Notes under the pieces: generated by a model
What the model saw: only the letters and a program-made list of their open reading frames with translations
Databases searched by the model: none
What the model was told of the DNA's origin: nothing
Made by a program: the position numbers and the translations under genes
Shown: piece after piece, positions 41,712 to 50,205 of the stretch
How positions within the stretch are numbered: the first letter of the stretch is position 1
Layout of the letters: the number at the start of each line of letters is the position of its first letter
Source of the DNA: Oscillospiraceae bacterium
GTDB lineage: Bacteria; Bacillota; Clostridia; Oscillospirales; CAG-272
Reading direction: 5' to 3'
Length of the DNA: 64,000 nucleotides
Assembly: GCA_015064735.1 (NCBI GenBank)
Contig: SVRP01000003.1
Coordinates: 142,248 to 206,247, forward strand

Positions 41712-43439
41712 ATGTCTGAAAAAACAAAAAAACTCTCTATTTCCTTCGACGGATTTGGCGGAATAGATCATAATCTCGTCCACAGTCAAAAGACGGTTGC
41801 CGACGATATAGTTAATTTCCGTATTACCAAGGATGGCTCTCTGCAAAAGCGTCCCGGTTACCGTCTTTTAACCGATCTCGGTTCGGAAATACGGGCCTTT
41901 TATTCTCTGCCTGTGGACGGCAAGCTCATGCTCTTTGTCCTCTGCGAGGAGAGACTGTTCTTGATTGATCCCACAACGGGAGAATTCGAGCAAATAGGCT
42001 CTGTAACTTCCTATAGCGGAAGAGCAAATTTCTTCTGCTATCGCGGAATGCTGTTCCTTGTAGACGGAATCGATATCTACAAATACTCAGACGAAGTCTT
42101 TTCGCGCGTTGTGGGATACGTCCCCCTTATCGGTGAAAATTGGGGACCGAATATTCCCGGAAAGGTTTTGGAATCCCGAAATATTATCAACAACTACGCA
42201 AGATTGACTTACGTTGTTCCCAAGCTCAGCACCGTATTTTTCCATACAAAATATCCCGTAAAATCGGTGATAGCCGTTTACGTTAACGGTTCTCGGATCG
42301 ATGAAAGCCGTTACGAGATCAATACAAGATTTACGACGATTGACATACTTAATCTTTACGAGGGTGATTTCGTTGAGGTACTTCTGGAATACGAGCCGCT
42401 GCTTGATCCCCTTAAGGACCGTTTGCTTAACTCCTATTCCGCCGCCCTTTTCGGCAGCTCCGGATATATGGGCATTTTCCTTTGTGGCGGCAACGGATCT
42501 CATACGGTTTTTCCATCAGTCTTTATTGATCCCGAAAGTCTTGAAGGCTCCCACGCTGCTGTCCCCGAAAGCGATATTGTCTATTTCCCCGAATACTCCC
42601 AATTCGAGGTGGGCGACGGTATATGTGAAATAAAAGCAGTGGTCAGACACCGCGACAAAATACTTATATTCACTGAAAGCGACGTATGGATGACATCTCC
42701 TGAAATCATAAGCAAGGAAGCTATTCCCGCAGTAAGCATCAATGCCACTATCGGATGTGCCGCAGACAACGGCGCACTGCCCGTAAGAAACGATACCGTT
42801 TCAATCGGAAGCAATTCTATCTGGCTATGGAGCGGAAATGCTGATGATAGGCAAAGCTTTTCAGCTACAAGTATTTCAACGGAAATTAATGACGAGCTTT
42901 GTGTCCACGGTCTTTCGAATTGCGGAATATTCTTCGATCAGCTCCGCGACGAGCTTTGGATACACAGTAAAGCAGACGATATTGCCTGGATATACAATCT
43001 GGAAAACAAAACATGGTACAAGTACAGGGGAATCCACGCCGAGCAAATGATCTCTTTGGGCAGTCAGGTGGCGTTTACAAGCAACGGCAAAATTTTCGTA
43101 ATTGACGAAGCTCTTTCAGCCGATTTTCCCTCTTACGGAAATTCCGTACCCATAGAGTCCCATTACTATTCCGCAATCAATGATTTCGGATCCGACGGTC
43201 TTAAAAATCTCGCCTCGCTCAGTATGAGCGCAGATCTTAACGGTGAGCCCCTATACGTTGAATTTGATTGCGATAATAAGCAGACCTATCAATTCCCGAT
43301 CACTGCCCCAGACTCGGAGCTTCACTCGGTAATAAACAAAAGGCTGTTTTCCGGAAGATTCTGCTGCTTGCGCATAAAAATAAGCTCAAACAGCAGCGGT
43401 GTTCAATCTATTCACCGTCTTAAAGTTAATACCAGATAA
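41712..43439 (+). CDS. Phage structural protein, P22 gp10-like stabilisation/tail-adaptor candidate
   Basis: 575 aa, no signal peptide. The chain is beta-rich with repeated short motifs, and starts with LSISFDGFGGIDHNLVHSQKTVADDIVNFRITKDGSLQKRPGYRLL, like the opening of phage packaged-DNA stabilisation proteins and other phage beta-propellers (NF....G.L..R.G). Inference rests on that pattern and on the position between TerL and portal. In P22-like phages this protein is usually encoded after the coat protein. It could instead be a baseplate- or tail-nozzle-type protein. AGAAAGG precedes the ATG. Confidence 0.55.
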   Translation: MSEKTKKLSISFDGFGGIDHNLVHSQKTVADDIVNFRITKDGSLQKRPGYRLLTDLGSEIRAFYSLPVDGKLMLFVLCEERLFLIDPTTGEFEQIGSVTSYSGRANFFCYRGMLFLVDGIDIYKYSDEVFSRVVGYVPLIGENWGPNIPGKVLESRNIINNYARLTYVVPKLSTVFFHTKYPVKSVIAVYVNGSRIDESRYEINTRFTTIDILNLYEGDFVEVLLEYEPLLDPLKDRLLNSYSAALFGSSGYMGIFLCGGNGSHTVFPSVFIDPESLEGSHAAVPESDIVYFPEYSQFEVGDGICEIKAVVRHRDKILIFTESDVWMTSPEIISKEAIPAVSINATIGCAADNGALPVRNDTVSIGSNSIWLWSGNADDRQSFSATSISTEINDELCVHGLSNCGIFFDQLRDELWIHSKADDIAWIYNLENKTWYKYRGIHAEQMISLGSQVAFTSNGKIFVIDEALSADFPSYGNSVPIESHYYSAINDFGSDGLKNLASLSMSADLNGEPLYVEFDCDNKQTYQFPITAPDSELHSVINKRLFSGRFCCLRIKISSNSSGVQSIHRLKVNTR

Positions 43440-43464
43440 TTGGAGCACAAAGAAAGGAAACACA

Positions 43465-45039
43465 ATGAACAGATCAGTAAAGCTTGCCTGGCAGCAATAT
43501 GAAGCAGGCAAGGAATACAAAAGAAAAATCGGTCTTTATGAGACCATTCGGCAAAACGAGCGCTTTTACAGAGGCGAGCAATGGAGTGCGGGTGAGGGCG
43601 CTGACCTTCCCCGTCCCGTATTCAATCTTGTAAGACGAATCATAGACTATCTTGTCTGCTCTGTTGCCGCGACAAATCTTACAATCACATACACCGACGA
43701 AAATCTTTCGTTTCTTCCCACCGGTAAGGACAGAGAAAGACTTCGCCACGGGCTTGAGGTTCTTTCATCCAACGCATCATACCGTTGGGAAAGGACATCT
43801 ATGGACAGTAAGCTTCTGAGGGCTCTTACAGATGCTGCGGTAACGGGAGACGGTGTTATATACTGCTATTGGGATACCGACAAAGAGACTCCCCAGCTTT
43901 TCTCCGGAGATATTGCTACTGAGGTTATTGACAACGTAAACCTCTTTGTTTCGGACGTTAACCGCGCAGACATCCAATCTCAGGATTACATTATAATTTC
44001 GGGTCGCGCTCCCGTAAGGACATTGAGGCAAGAAGCGCTTGAATTCGGAATGGGTGAGGAGGACGTAAAAAAGATACTTCCCGACAAGGACACCATCTAT
44101 CAGAGTGGAGACCTTGCGGGCATCGAGCTTGAGGGAGACGAGGAAGCAAAAGCCACTTACATTATAAAATTCTACCGTGAAAACGGCAGGGTCGTATTTG
44201 AAAAATCCGTAAGAGAATGTATGATAAAGCGCGCAAAGACCGAATGCCGTCTTTACCCCGTTGCATACATGAACTGGATGACGTCCAAGAACAGCTTCCA
44301 CGGAACTGCTCCCGTAACAGCCCTTATTCCCAATCAGAAATTCATTAATCGCGCTTACGCTATGGCTATGAAGCACATGATAAACACCGCATTTTCGAAG
44401 GTTATCTACGACAAATCAAAGATACCCGAGTGGACCAACGAGGTAGGTGAGGCAATTGCCGCTGTCGGCGGCGGAAATATATCCGACGCAGTATCTGTTC
44501 TCGGAACAGGTGAGCTTCAAAACGGATATATGGAGCTTATTTCAAACGCAATAGAATTCACAAAGGATCTTATGGGTGCAACCGAATCTGCTCTCGGAGA
44601 CACCGACGCATACAATACCAGTGCAATCCTTGCGCTTCAGGAGACCTCAAGAATTCCTCTTGAACAGATCAGAAGCTCTTATTACAAATGTGTTGAGGAT
44701 GTAGCCAACATCTGGGCAGATATGATGTGTGCATACTACCCCTCCGAAAGGCTGCTTCCCTTTAATTATGAGAACAGCGTGTCATCTGACACTGTGGACT
44801 TTTCCGAGCTCAAGCGTGGCTTTCTCGGCGCCCGTATTGACGTGGCTGAGATTTCCCGTTACAGCGCTGTAAGTGCGCAGAATATGCTTGACAAGCTTCT
44901 CGAAAACGGCTATATTTCCCCCGTTTCCTACGTTAAGCGACTTCCCTGCGGAACACTTATAAACCGTCAGTCGCTTATTGAGGAAATCGAGGAGCTTGAA
45001 AAAAACAAATTTAAAGACAAGGAGGATGAAGCATCATGA
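43465..45039 (+). CDS. Phage portal protein
   Basis: 524 aa. The dodecameric ring at the capsid vertex through which DNA enters. The pattern is P22-like: YRGEQWSAGEGADLPRPVFNLVRRIIDYLVCSVAATN, then long beta-strand and helix sections, and the C-terminal helical IRSSYYKCVEDVANIWADMMCAYYP. ALGDTDAYNTSAILALQETSRIPLEQ resembles the portal motif in P22 relatives. ATG 43465 has AAAGGAAA ahead of it; the frame opens 22 codons earlier, inside the previous gene. Its end overlaps the next gene's start (ATGA). Confidence 0.88.
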   Translation: MNRSVKLAWQQYEAGKEYKRKIGLYETIRQNERFYRGEQWSAGEGADLPRPVFNLVRRIIDYLVCSVAATNLTITYTDENLSFLPTGKDRERLRHGLEVLSSNASYRWERTSMDSKLLRALTDAAVTGDGVIYCYWDTDKETPQLFSGDIATEVIDNVNLFVSDVNRADIQSQDYIIISGRAPVRTLRQEALEFGMGEEDVKKILPDKDTIYQSGDLAGIELEGDEEAKATYIIKFYRENGRVVFEKSVRECMIKRAKTECRLYPVAYMNWMTSKNSFHGTAPVTALIPNQKFINRAYAMAMKHMINTAFSKVIYDKSKIPEWTNEVGEAIAAVGGGNISDAVSVLGTGELQNGYMELISNAIEFTKDLMGATESALGDTDAYNTSAILALQETSRIPLEQIRSSYYKCVEDVANIWADMMCAYYPSERLLPFNYENSVSSDTVDFSELKRGFLGARIDVAEISRYSAVSAQNMLDKLLENGYISPVSYVKRLPCGTLINRQSLIEEIEELEKNKFKDKEDEAS

Positions 45040-45599
45040 CAGGACCCGCTATAGACGAAAAAAATACCGAGGAGGTTGTTAATCACGATGTCCTTTTGGA
45101 AAACAGTAGCGAAAATACTCTCACGGCTCATGAGGTTATTTCGGAGCCTGATGTTATCGGAGAAGAACAAACCGATACCTACGAATCAAAGGGTACCGAA
45201 GACTCCAACGAAACGGAAGCCCTTAAAAACGAAATATCCGAGCTCAGAAAGAAAATCGAAGCAAAGGAAAAAGAGCAAGAGAAAATTCTCCGCGAGCTCG
45301 GCGACTTTGAACGTCTCTTCCCTGAAACTTCGGTAAAATCCGTGCCCGATGAGGTATGGCAAAAGGTAGAAGGCGGTGTACCGCTCTGCGCGGCTTACGC
45401 TCTCTACGAGCGTGAAAAAAAGCTTGCGCAGAATCACGCAAACGAGATAAATACAAGAAATTCATCTCTTGCCGCGGGAAAGGCGGGCAAGGGAGATTCG
45501 GAGGAATATTTCTCCCCTGAGGAAGTAAAACGCATGTCCCAAAAAGAGGTTCACTGGAACTTCTCAAAAATAAAAAATTCTATGAAATACTGGCGATAA
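45036..45599 (+). CDS. Probable phage scaffolding protein
   Basis: 187 aa. Acidic N-terminal half, a coiled-coil stretch (about 68-95, EALKNEISELRKKIEAKEKEQEKILREL, given in pieces), and a C-terminal helix with basic residues (SPEEVKRMSQKEVHWNFSKIKNSMKYW). The same layout is seen in scaffolding proteins, which organise coat subunits and then leave. The ATGA overlap with portal and the position right before the coat gene support this. Primary sequence is poorly conserved in this class, so the call rests on context. Confidence 0.7.
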   Translation: MTGPAIDEKNTEEVVNHDVLLENSSENTLTAHEVISEPDVIGEEQTDTYESKGTEDSNETEALKNEISELRKKIEAKEKEQEKILRELGDFERLFPETSVKSVPDEVWQKVEGGVPLCAAYALYEREKKLAQNHANEINTRNSSLAAGKAGKGDSEEYFSPEEVKRMSQKEVHWNFSKIKNSMKYWR

Positions 45600-45623
45600 G
45601 CCAAAAGAAAGGAAAATTTAATT

Positions 45624-46463
45624 ATGGCAATTAATAACTTTATACCTACTATCTGGAGCGAAAATCTCCTCACTTCGCTTGACAAGCAGTACATCGGTGT
45701 CGCAAACTGTAACAGAGAGTTTGAGGGCGACATCAAGGGTCGCGGCTCTTCGGTTAAGATCTGCGGCGTCGGAGACATCTCCATCGGTGACTACGTAAAG
45801 GACACCGATATGTCTACACCTCAGGATCTTTCGGACACTGTTGCAGAGCTTGTTATCGACAGAGCAAAATATTTCAACTTCCAGGTAGATGACATCGACA
45901 GAACTCAGTGTAATCCCAAGCTTCTCGACGCGGCAATGAAGAACGCGGCTACGGCTCTCGCCAACGAAGCCGACAAGCATATCTTCTCCCTCTACGAAAG
46001 TGCGGGAAACACCGTTGTTTGCGATCTTACCAGCTCTGACAATGATATTATGAACAGCATTCTCAGCGCAAGAGAGCTTCTTTACAAAAATGGAATTCTT
46101 AATTACGACGACATCGTATTTGAGATCTCTCCCACCATTGCTACTATCCTCTTCAAGGAGATGTCCGAAAAGCTCAGCTACAACAACGAGCTTAACGAGA
46201 CCGGATATATCGGCAACATTGCGGGCTGTAAGGTATACGTAAGCAACAACGTGACCGTTAACGGCGGCTCTGTTTCCGAGCACAAGTGCTTCATGCGTTC
46301 TAAGCGCGCTATCGCTTTCGCTGAGCAGCTTTCCGAGGTTGAGGCATACAGACCCGAAAAGAGATTTGCCGACGCTGTTAAGGGACTCCATCTCTACGGA
46401 GCAAAGGTAGTATATCCCAACGAGTTCGTTTGCCTTGACGTTCAGATCCCCGAAGAGCAGTAA
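45624..46463 (+). CDS. Phage major capsid (coat) protein
   Basis: 279 aa. The opening AINNFIPTIWSENLLTSLDKQYIGVANCNREFEGDIKGRGSSVKI is the pattern of P22-type/HK97-fold coat proteins of short length (VWS..l...l.......n..ye...k.GdtV.i). The middle has STPQDLSDTVAELVIDRAKYFNFQVDDIDRTQ and later SNNVTV, AIAFAEQLSEVEAYRPEKRFADAVKGLHLYGAKV, typical of coat domains. AAAGGAAAA precedes the ATG. Intact and not truncated. Composition is host-like. Confidence 0.9.
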   Translation: MAINNFIPTIWSENLLTSLDKQYIGVANCNREFEGDIKGRGSSVKICGVGDISIGDYVKDTDMSTPQDLSDTVAELVIDRAKYFNFQVDDIDRTQCNPKLLDAAMKNAATALANEADKHIFSLYESAGNTVVCDLTSSDNDIMNSILSARELLYKNGILNYDDIVFEISPTIATILFKEMSEKLSYNNELNETGYIGNIAGCKVYVSNNVTVNGGSVSEHKCFMRSKRAIAFAEQLSEVEAYRPEKRFADAVKGLHLYGAKVVYPNEFVCLDVQIPEEQ

Positions 46464-46466
46464 TCA

Positions 46467-46853
46467 ATGAAAAACAGAGACATTTACAAGGCCGCTCTTC
46501 ATTTGCTTTCACAATCCGCAGATGAGGGAGAGAATCCCGATTTTGAAGAGCGCGCTCCGTATCTTCTCGCATCGTTTTGCTCCGAGGTTTTTGAGATAGA
46601 CCGCATTTACCGTTCAATTCTTAATCTACCTCCTATTGATAAATTCGATCGCGTATGGCTTCCTCTTGACGAGGATTTTCCCCTTGTGGAAAGGCTTGCG
46701 TCGGTTGCATCGAAATATCTTGCCGCCATGCTGGTCATAGATGAGGACTCGGAGCTTTCCGACAAGCTTTACGAGCACTATTGCGACGGAATTTCACGTC
46801 TGCGTGCAGAGCTTCCCTGCGTTTTGGAAAGCATAAAAAATAAATATATCTGA
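46467..46853 (+). CDS. Probable phage head-tail connector / head-completion protein
   Basis: 128 aa, mostly helical (DIYKAALHLLSQS, APYLLASFCSEVFEIDRIYRSIL, FPLVERLASVASKYLAAMLV), similar in size and shape to gp4/gp6/gp15-like adaptors that sit below the portal. It starts 3 bases after the coat stop. It is the last gene of the cassette and is followed at once by a strong terminator. The family cannot be fixed by eye; a function in head completion is inferred from position. Confidence 0.55.
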   Translation: MKNRDIYKAALHLLSQSADEGENPDFEERAPYLLASFCSEVFEIDRIYRSILNLPPIDKFDRVWLPLDEDFPLVERLASVASKYLAAMLVIDEDSELSDKLYEHYCDGISRLRAELPCVLESIKNKYI

Positions 46854-46873
46854 TATTTTAAGGCAACTACATA

Positions 46874-46915
46874 AGCCTCCCATACACTGTTTTGGTGTAT
46901 GGGAGGCTATTTTTT
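46874..46915 (+). terminator. Terminator at the end of the phage head cassette
   Basis: AGCCTCCCATACAC (46874-46887), 7-base loop, exact complement (46895-46908), then T run. With the radA terminator it frames the cassette. Confidence 0.92.
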
Positions 46916-46925
46916 ACAAAACCTA

Positions 46926-46954
46926 TTGCAAAAATTCTTCGGGTAAGATATAAT
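46926..46954 (+). promoter_or_regulatory. Promoter of the 98-aa protein
   Basis: TTGCAA (46926-46931), a 17-base spacer and TATAAT (46949-46954), 30 bases before the ATG at 46984. Confidence 0.7.
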
Positions 46955-46983
46955 TTATGTATAACTCGCAAAGGAGACTTATT

Positions 46984-47280
46984 ATGGCAAAAAACTACAG
47001 CTGGGAAATTGAAGAACAGGTTTTAAATATTGAAACCGAAAAAGAGGAAACTGTTATACACAAGGTTTCTCTGCTCTGCTCAAATCTTTCGGGAAAAGCG
47101 ATTATAACTATTGATGGCACAGAGTTTGACATAAGTACCAAGCCCTTCGGTCTTAAGGGAACAAATCAGGTATTCAGACTCGGTGAAATGGCAGCCATCA
47201 TAGACTTTCCCAAAAAGGGTGAGCCCGACATTGTAATCGACGGAAGGTATGTCCGCTCGGGAAATCCTTACGGAGCATAA
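46984..47280 (+). CDS. Hypothetical beta-rich protein, 98 aa
   Basis: I do not know a function. The chain is predicted beta-strand rich with a motif QVFRLGEMAAIIDFPKKGEPDIVIDGRYVRSG near the end, a pattern I have seen in small clostridial proteins of unknown role. There is no signal peptide. ATG 46984 has AAAGGAG at a good distance; an ATG nine codons earlier lies just downstream of the -10 box and is rejected. The last 13 bases overlap the tail of the convergent AraC-type regulator gene, and no terminator separates them. Confidence 0.7.
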   Translation: MAKNYSWEIEEQVLNIETEKEETVIHKVSLLCSNLSGKAIITIDGTEFDISTKPFGLKGTNQVFRLGEMAAIIDFPKKGEPDIVIDGRYVRSGNPYGA

Positions 47281-48089
47281 TTCCTTTTGCGGTATTCCCT
47301 CGGAGTTACCCCTATGTACATAAGAAAGGTCCTTGTAAAATAGGACATATTTTTAAACCCGCATGCTCTGCCAACCTCACCGACAGCCAGATTTTTATCC
47401 AGTAGCATCTTTTTGGCATTCTCGCAGCGGACTCTGTTCAGATATTCAACGAAGGAATATCCCGTTACTCTGCGAAATTCTCTTGAAAAATAATATTTGC
47501 TTACACCCACAAACGATGAAATCCCGTCAAGGGAAATATCGCTCTCACTGTGAGCTCTTACATATCCTATTGCCTGCTTTACGGCTGAGGTTATTCTCGG
47601 TTCTTCTCTTGGGGTACTGTCGTATTCACCGTATCCGTCGCAAAGCAATACGGCAATATCCAAAGCAATAGCCCTCAATTTCTGGACTCTCAGCCGAGAG
47701 TCCTCTTTTTTCCATTCATCGGCAAAGCTCTCTATAAGCGCTCCTATTTTTCCGTCTCTTATTACGCTTTTGAACAAATAATCGTTACTGTCAAAATGAT
47801 TTTCGATAAAAAAGGAGCGATCTATTATTATACAATAATATCTCATCTTTTCGCTTTCGGCTAAATACCCGTGAAGATCGTTTGCGTTTATTACAACTGT
47901 ATCTCCACTTTGCATTTTAATTCTGTTCCCGTCGCATACGGCTAATCCGTTTCCGCTTACAACGTATATTATTTCTATGTTTTCGTGCCAATTGTAAGTG
48001 GTAGTATGCTTGTACACGCTTACCGTAAAATCATGAAAAATGAACGGAAGTCGCGCATCCTTCATAGTATGTGTTTCGTATATCTTCAT
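47268..48089 (-). CDS. AraC-family transcriptional regulator with cupin sensor domain
   Basis: 273 aa. N-terminal cupin-like ligand pocket (HENIEIIYVVSGNGLAVCDGNRIKMQSGDTVVINANDLHGYLAE; key residues HENIEI, GD, NANDLHG) and C-terminal double helix-turn-helix (ISLDGISSFVGVSKYYFSREFRRVTGYSFVEYLNRVRCENAKKMLL... and the second helix SYFTRTFLMYIGVTPREYRKRN, shown in pieces). ATG 48089 is preferred with GGAG upstream; the frame is open 13 codons before. It is divergent from the isomerase/dehydrogenase pair, with overlapping promoters, so it probably controls them in response to a sugar. Confidence 0.9.
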   Translation of the reverse strand: MKIYETHTMKDARLPFIFHDFTVSVYKHTTTYNWHENIEIIYVVSGNGLAVCDGNRIKMQSGDTVVINANDLHGYLAESEKMRYYCIIIDRSFFIENHFDSNDYLFKSVIRDGKIGALIESFADEWKKEDSRLRVQKLRAIALDIAVLLCDGYGEYDSTPREEPRITSAVKQAIGYVRAHSESDISLDGISSFVGVSKYYFSREFRRVTGYSFVEYLNRVRCENAKKMLLDKNLAVGEVGRACGFKNMSYFTRTFLMYIGVTPREYRKRNYAP

Positions 48090-48138
48090 TTCCTCTCCAA
48101 ACAGCAATATTGTGTTAAAATTGGGCAAAAAAATGGGC

Positions 48139-48167
48139 TTGACAGAGCTCTTCTTTTATTATACAAT
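48139..48167 (+). promoter_or_regulatory. Promoter of the sugar isomerase/oxidoreductase pair
   Basis: TTGACA (48139-48144), a 17-base spacer and TACAAT (48162-48167), 44 bases upstream of the isomerase start. Confidence 0.8.
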
Positions 48168-48186
48168 AAAATCAGCAGAAATGCAA
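48158..48186 (-). promoter_or_regulatory. Promoter of the AraC-type regulator
   Basis: On the minus strand TTGCAT (48181-48186), a 17-base spacer and TATAAT (48158-48163). Its -10 box overlaps by two bases the opposing plus-strand -10 box, so the two promoters exclude each other. Confidence 0.65.
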
Positions 48187-48210
48187 TCTCTTATGAAAGG
48201 ATTTTTTATT

Positions 48211-49065
48211 ATGTTCAACTTTCCAATCGGAGTTATAGTTGACTCCTTCCGTACAGACACACGTACCGCTATCCAAAAGGCTGCTGCTCTCGGAGCTGAC
48301 GGTATTCAGATGTATGCGTCAAAAGGTGATAACACCCCCGAAGCTCTTACCCCCGAAAAAAGGCGTGAGCTTCTTGATTTCGTTAAATCCAACGGTCTTA
48401 AGTTCTCTGCAATCTGCGGAGACCTCGGCGGAGGATTTATGAGCAGAGAAACCAATCCCGAAAGGATTGAGCGTTCCAAGAGAATACTTGATCTTGCAAA
48501 GGATCTTGAAACCGACATCGTTACCACTCACATAGGCGCTATTCCTGCCGACAAAAGCTCTGACAGATACGGAATCATGCAGGAGGCCTGCTTTGAGCTT
48601 GCGGCATACGCAGACAGCATCGGCTCTCATTTTGCAATAGAAACAGGTCCCGAGACATCCGCTGTACTTAAGGAATTCCTTGACGGGCTCCACTCCACCG
48701 GGGTATCTGTAAACCTTGACCCCGCGAATCTCGTTATGGTAACCGGAGACAACCCTGTTGACGCAGTATATAACCTCAGAAAGTACATCGTCCACACCCA
48801 CGCAAAGGACGGTCTTATGCTCAAGCGTACAAATCCCGATTACATATACAAGGCCGCTCCAAAGCCTGCTTATCTTGACGGAGTGAAATTCTTCCGCGAG
48901 GTTCCTCTCGGTGAGGGCGCGGTTGACTTCAAGGCTTATCTTGAAGCCCTTGAGGATATTGGTTACCGCGGATTCCTTACCATTGAGCGTGAGGTAGGCG
49001 AGGATCCCGCCGCGGACATTCTCACAGCAAAAAATCACCTTCTTGAAATAATCAAAAACAGCTAA
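48211..49065 (+). CDS. Sugar phosphate isomerase/epimerase (TIM barrel)
   Basis: 284 aa. AP-endonuclease-2-like barrel: ALGADGIQMYAS, KFSAICGDLGGGFM, IVTTHIGAIP, FAIETGPETSA (metal Glu), SVNLDPANLVMV (Asp), IVHTHAKDGLM (His) and a final Glu in FLTIEREVGED. Such enzymes rearrange ketoses or inositols with a divalent metal. ATG 48211 has GAAAGG about ten bases upstream; a longer open frame upstream starts inside the opposite regulator gene and is rejected. Paired with a Gfo/Idh oxidoreductase 11 bases downstream, so a sugar or polyol degradation route is likely. Confidence 0.88.
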   Translation: MFNFPIGVIVDSFRTDTRTAIQKAAALGADGIQMYASKGDNTPEALTPEKRRELLDFVKSNGLKFSAICGDLGGGFMSRETNPERIERSKRILDLAKDLETDIVTTHIGAIPADKSSDRYGIMQEACFELAAYADSIGSHFAIETGPETSAVLKEFLDGLHSTGVSVNLDPANLVMVTGDNPVDAVYNLRKYIVHTHAKDGLMLKRTNPDYIYKAAPKPAYLDGVKFFREVPLGEGAVDFKAYLEALEDIGYRGFLTIEREVGEDPAADILTAKNHLLEIIKNS

Positions 49066-49075
49066 GGAGAAACTC

Positions 49076-50140
49076 ATGGAAAAGACCAAAATTGCCGTTA
49101 TAGGCGTAGGTAGCATTTCCGATTCTCATATCGGAGGATATATCGCATCCGGTAAGGCAGAGCTTTACGCTTTCTGCGATATTAACGAGAAAAGATTAAA
49201 ATATATGGGTGAGAAGTACGGTGTTACGAGACTTTACACCGACGAAGCAACTATGCTCAAGGAGCTTCCCGAAATTGAGGCTGTAAGCGTTTGCACGTGG
49301 AACAGCGCTCATGCTCCCTGCTCTATTATGGCGCTCAATGCAGGCAAGCACGTTATTTGCGAAAAGCCAATGGCTACTAACGCTGCCGATGCTGAAGCTA
49401 TGATGGCTGCCGCAAAGGCAAACGGAAAGCTTCTTATGATAGGATTTGTCCGCCGTTTCGGAAACGACTGTGATACCGTTATGAATCTTATCGAAAGCCA
49501 CAGACTTGGAGATATCTACTACGCTAAAGCCTCTTATCTCAGAAGAAACGGAGCTCCCGGCGGCTGGTTTGGAGACAAATCCCGCTCAGGCGGCGGCCCC
49601 CTTATTGACCTCGGAGTTCACGTTATCGACCTTGCTAGATATCTTATGGGCAAGCCCAACGCTGTTTCCGTTTACGGAGCAACCTTCCACAAGCTTGCTA
49701 ACAGACCCGGAATCAGAAGCAAAAAGGACTACAAGTCATCTGACACCAGCAAGGACGTAATATTTGACTGCGAGGATCTCGCATCCGCTCTTATTAAGTT
49801 TGACAATGGCGCGGTTCTTTCTATTGAAGCCAGCTTCAGTCTCAACACGGGTGTGTCCGACAACTCGGTTCAGCTCTTCGGCACCGAGGGCGGTGTCAGA
49901 ATCGCTGACAACGTTACCCTCTACAGTCAGATGGACGGCTATCTCACCAACGTAAACTTTGATTATCCCACCGGCCTTGAGTTTACAAAGACATTCAACC
50001 GTGAGATTGCTCATTTCGTTGATTGCGTAAGAGGCGAAGAGGCTGAATGTCTCAATCCCGCTGAGGACGGAGTTGCTCTTATGAAGATACTTGATGCAAT
50101 TTATCTTTCCGCGGAAACAGGACACGAGGTTACTCTTTAA
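49076..50140 (+). CDS. Gfo/Idh/MocA-family oxidoreductase
   Basis: 354 aa. NAD(P)-dependent sugar or polyol dehydrogenase. Rossmann start KIAVIGVGSISDSHIGGYIAS, the EKPMATNAADAEAM motif with catalytic Lys, and the C-terminal domain with GGGPLIDLGVHVIDLARYLMG. It probably oxidises the substrate linked with the upstream isomerase; which sugar is unknown. AAGGAG precedes the ATG. A hairpin terminator follows at 50156-50191. Confidence 0.9.
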   Translation: MEKTKIAVIGVGSISDSHIGGYIASGKAELYAFCDINEKRLKYMGEKYGVTRLYTDEATMLKELPEIEAVSVCTWNSAHAPCSIMALNAGKHVICEKPMATNAADAEAMMAAAKANGKLLMIGFVRRFGNDCDTVMNLIESHRLGDIYYAKASYLRRNGAPGGWFGDKSRSGGGPLIDLGVHVIDLARYLMGKPNAVSVYGATFHKLANRPGIRSKKDYKSSDTSKDVIFDCEDLASALIKFDNGAVLSIEASFSLNTGVSDNSVQLFGTEGGVRIADNVTLYSQMDGYLTNVNFDYPTGLEFTKTFNREIAHFVDCVRGEEAECLNPAEDGVALMKILDAIYLSAETGHEVTL

Positions 50141-50155
50141 TCCATATATAATAAC

Positions 50156-50191
50156 AAAAAGACGGAGATTTTTACAATTCTCCGTCTTTTT
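50156..50191. terminator. Terminator after the sugar operon
   Basis: AAAAAGACGGAGA (50156-50168) pairs with TCTCCGTCTTTTT (50179-50191). Both sides are A/T-rich, so it may also stop the minus-strand message ending at the 31-aa gene. Confidence 0.88.
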
Positions 50192-50205
50192 GATTTGGAC
50201 TTGAT

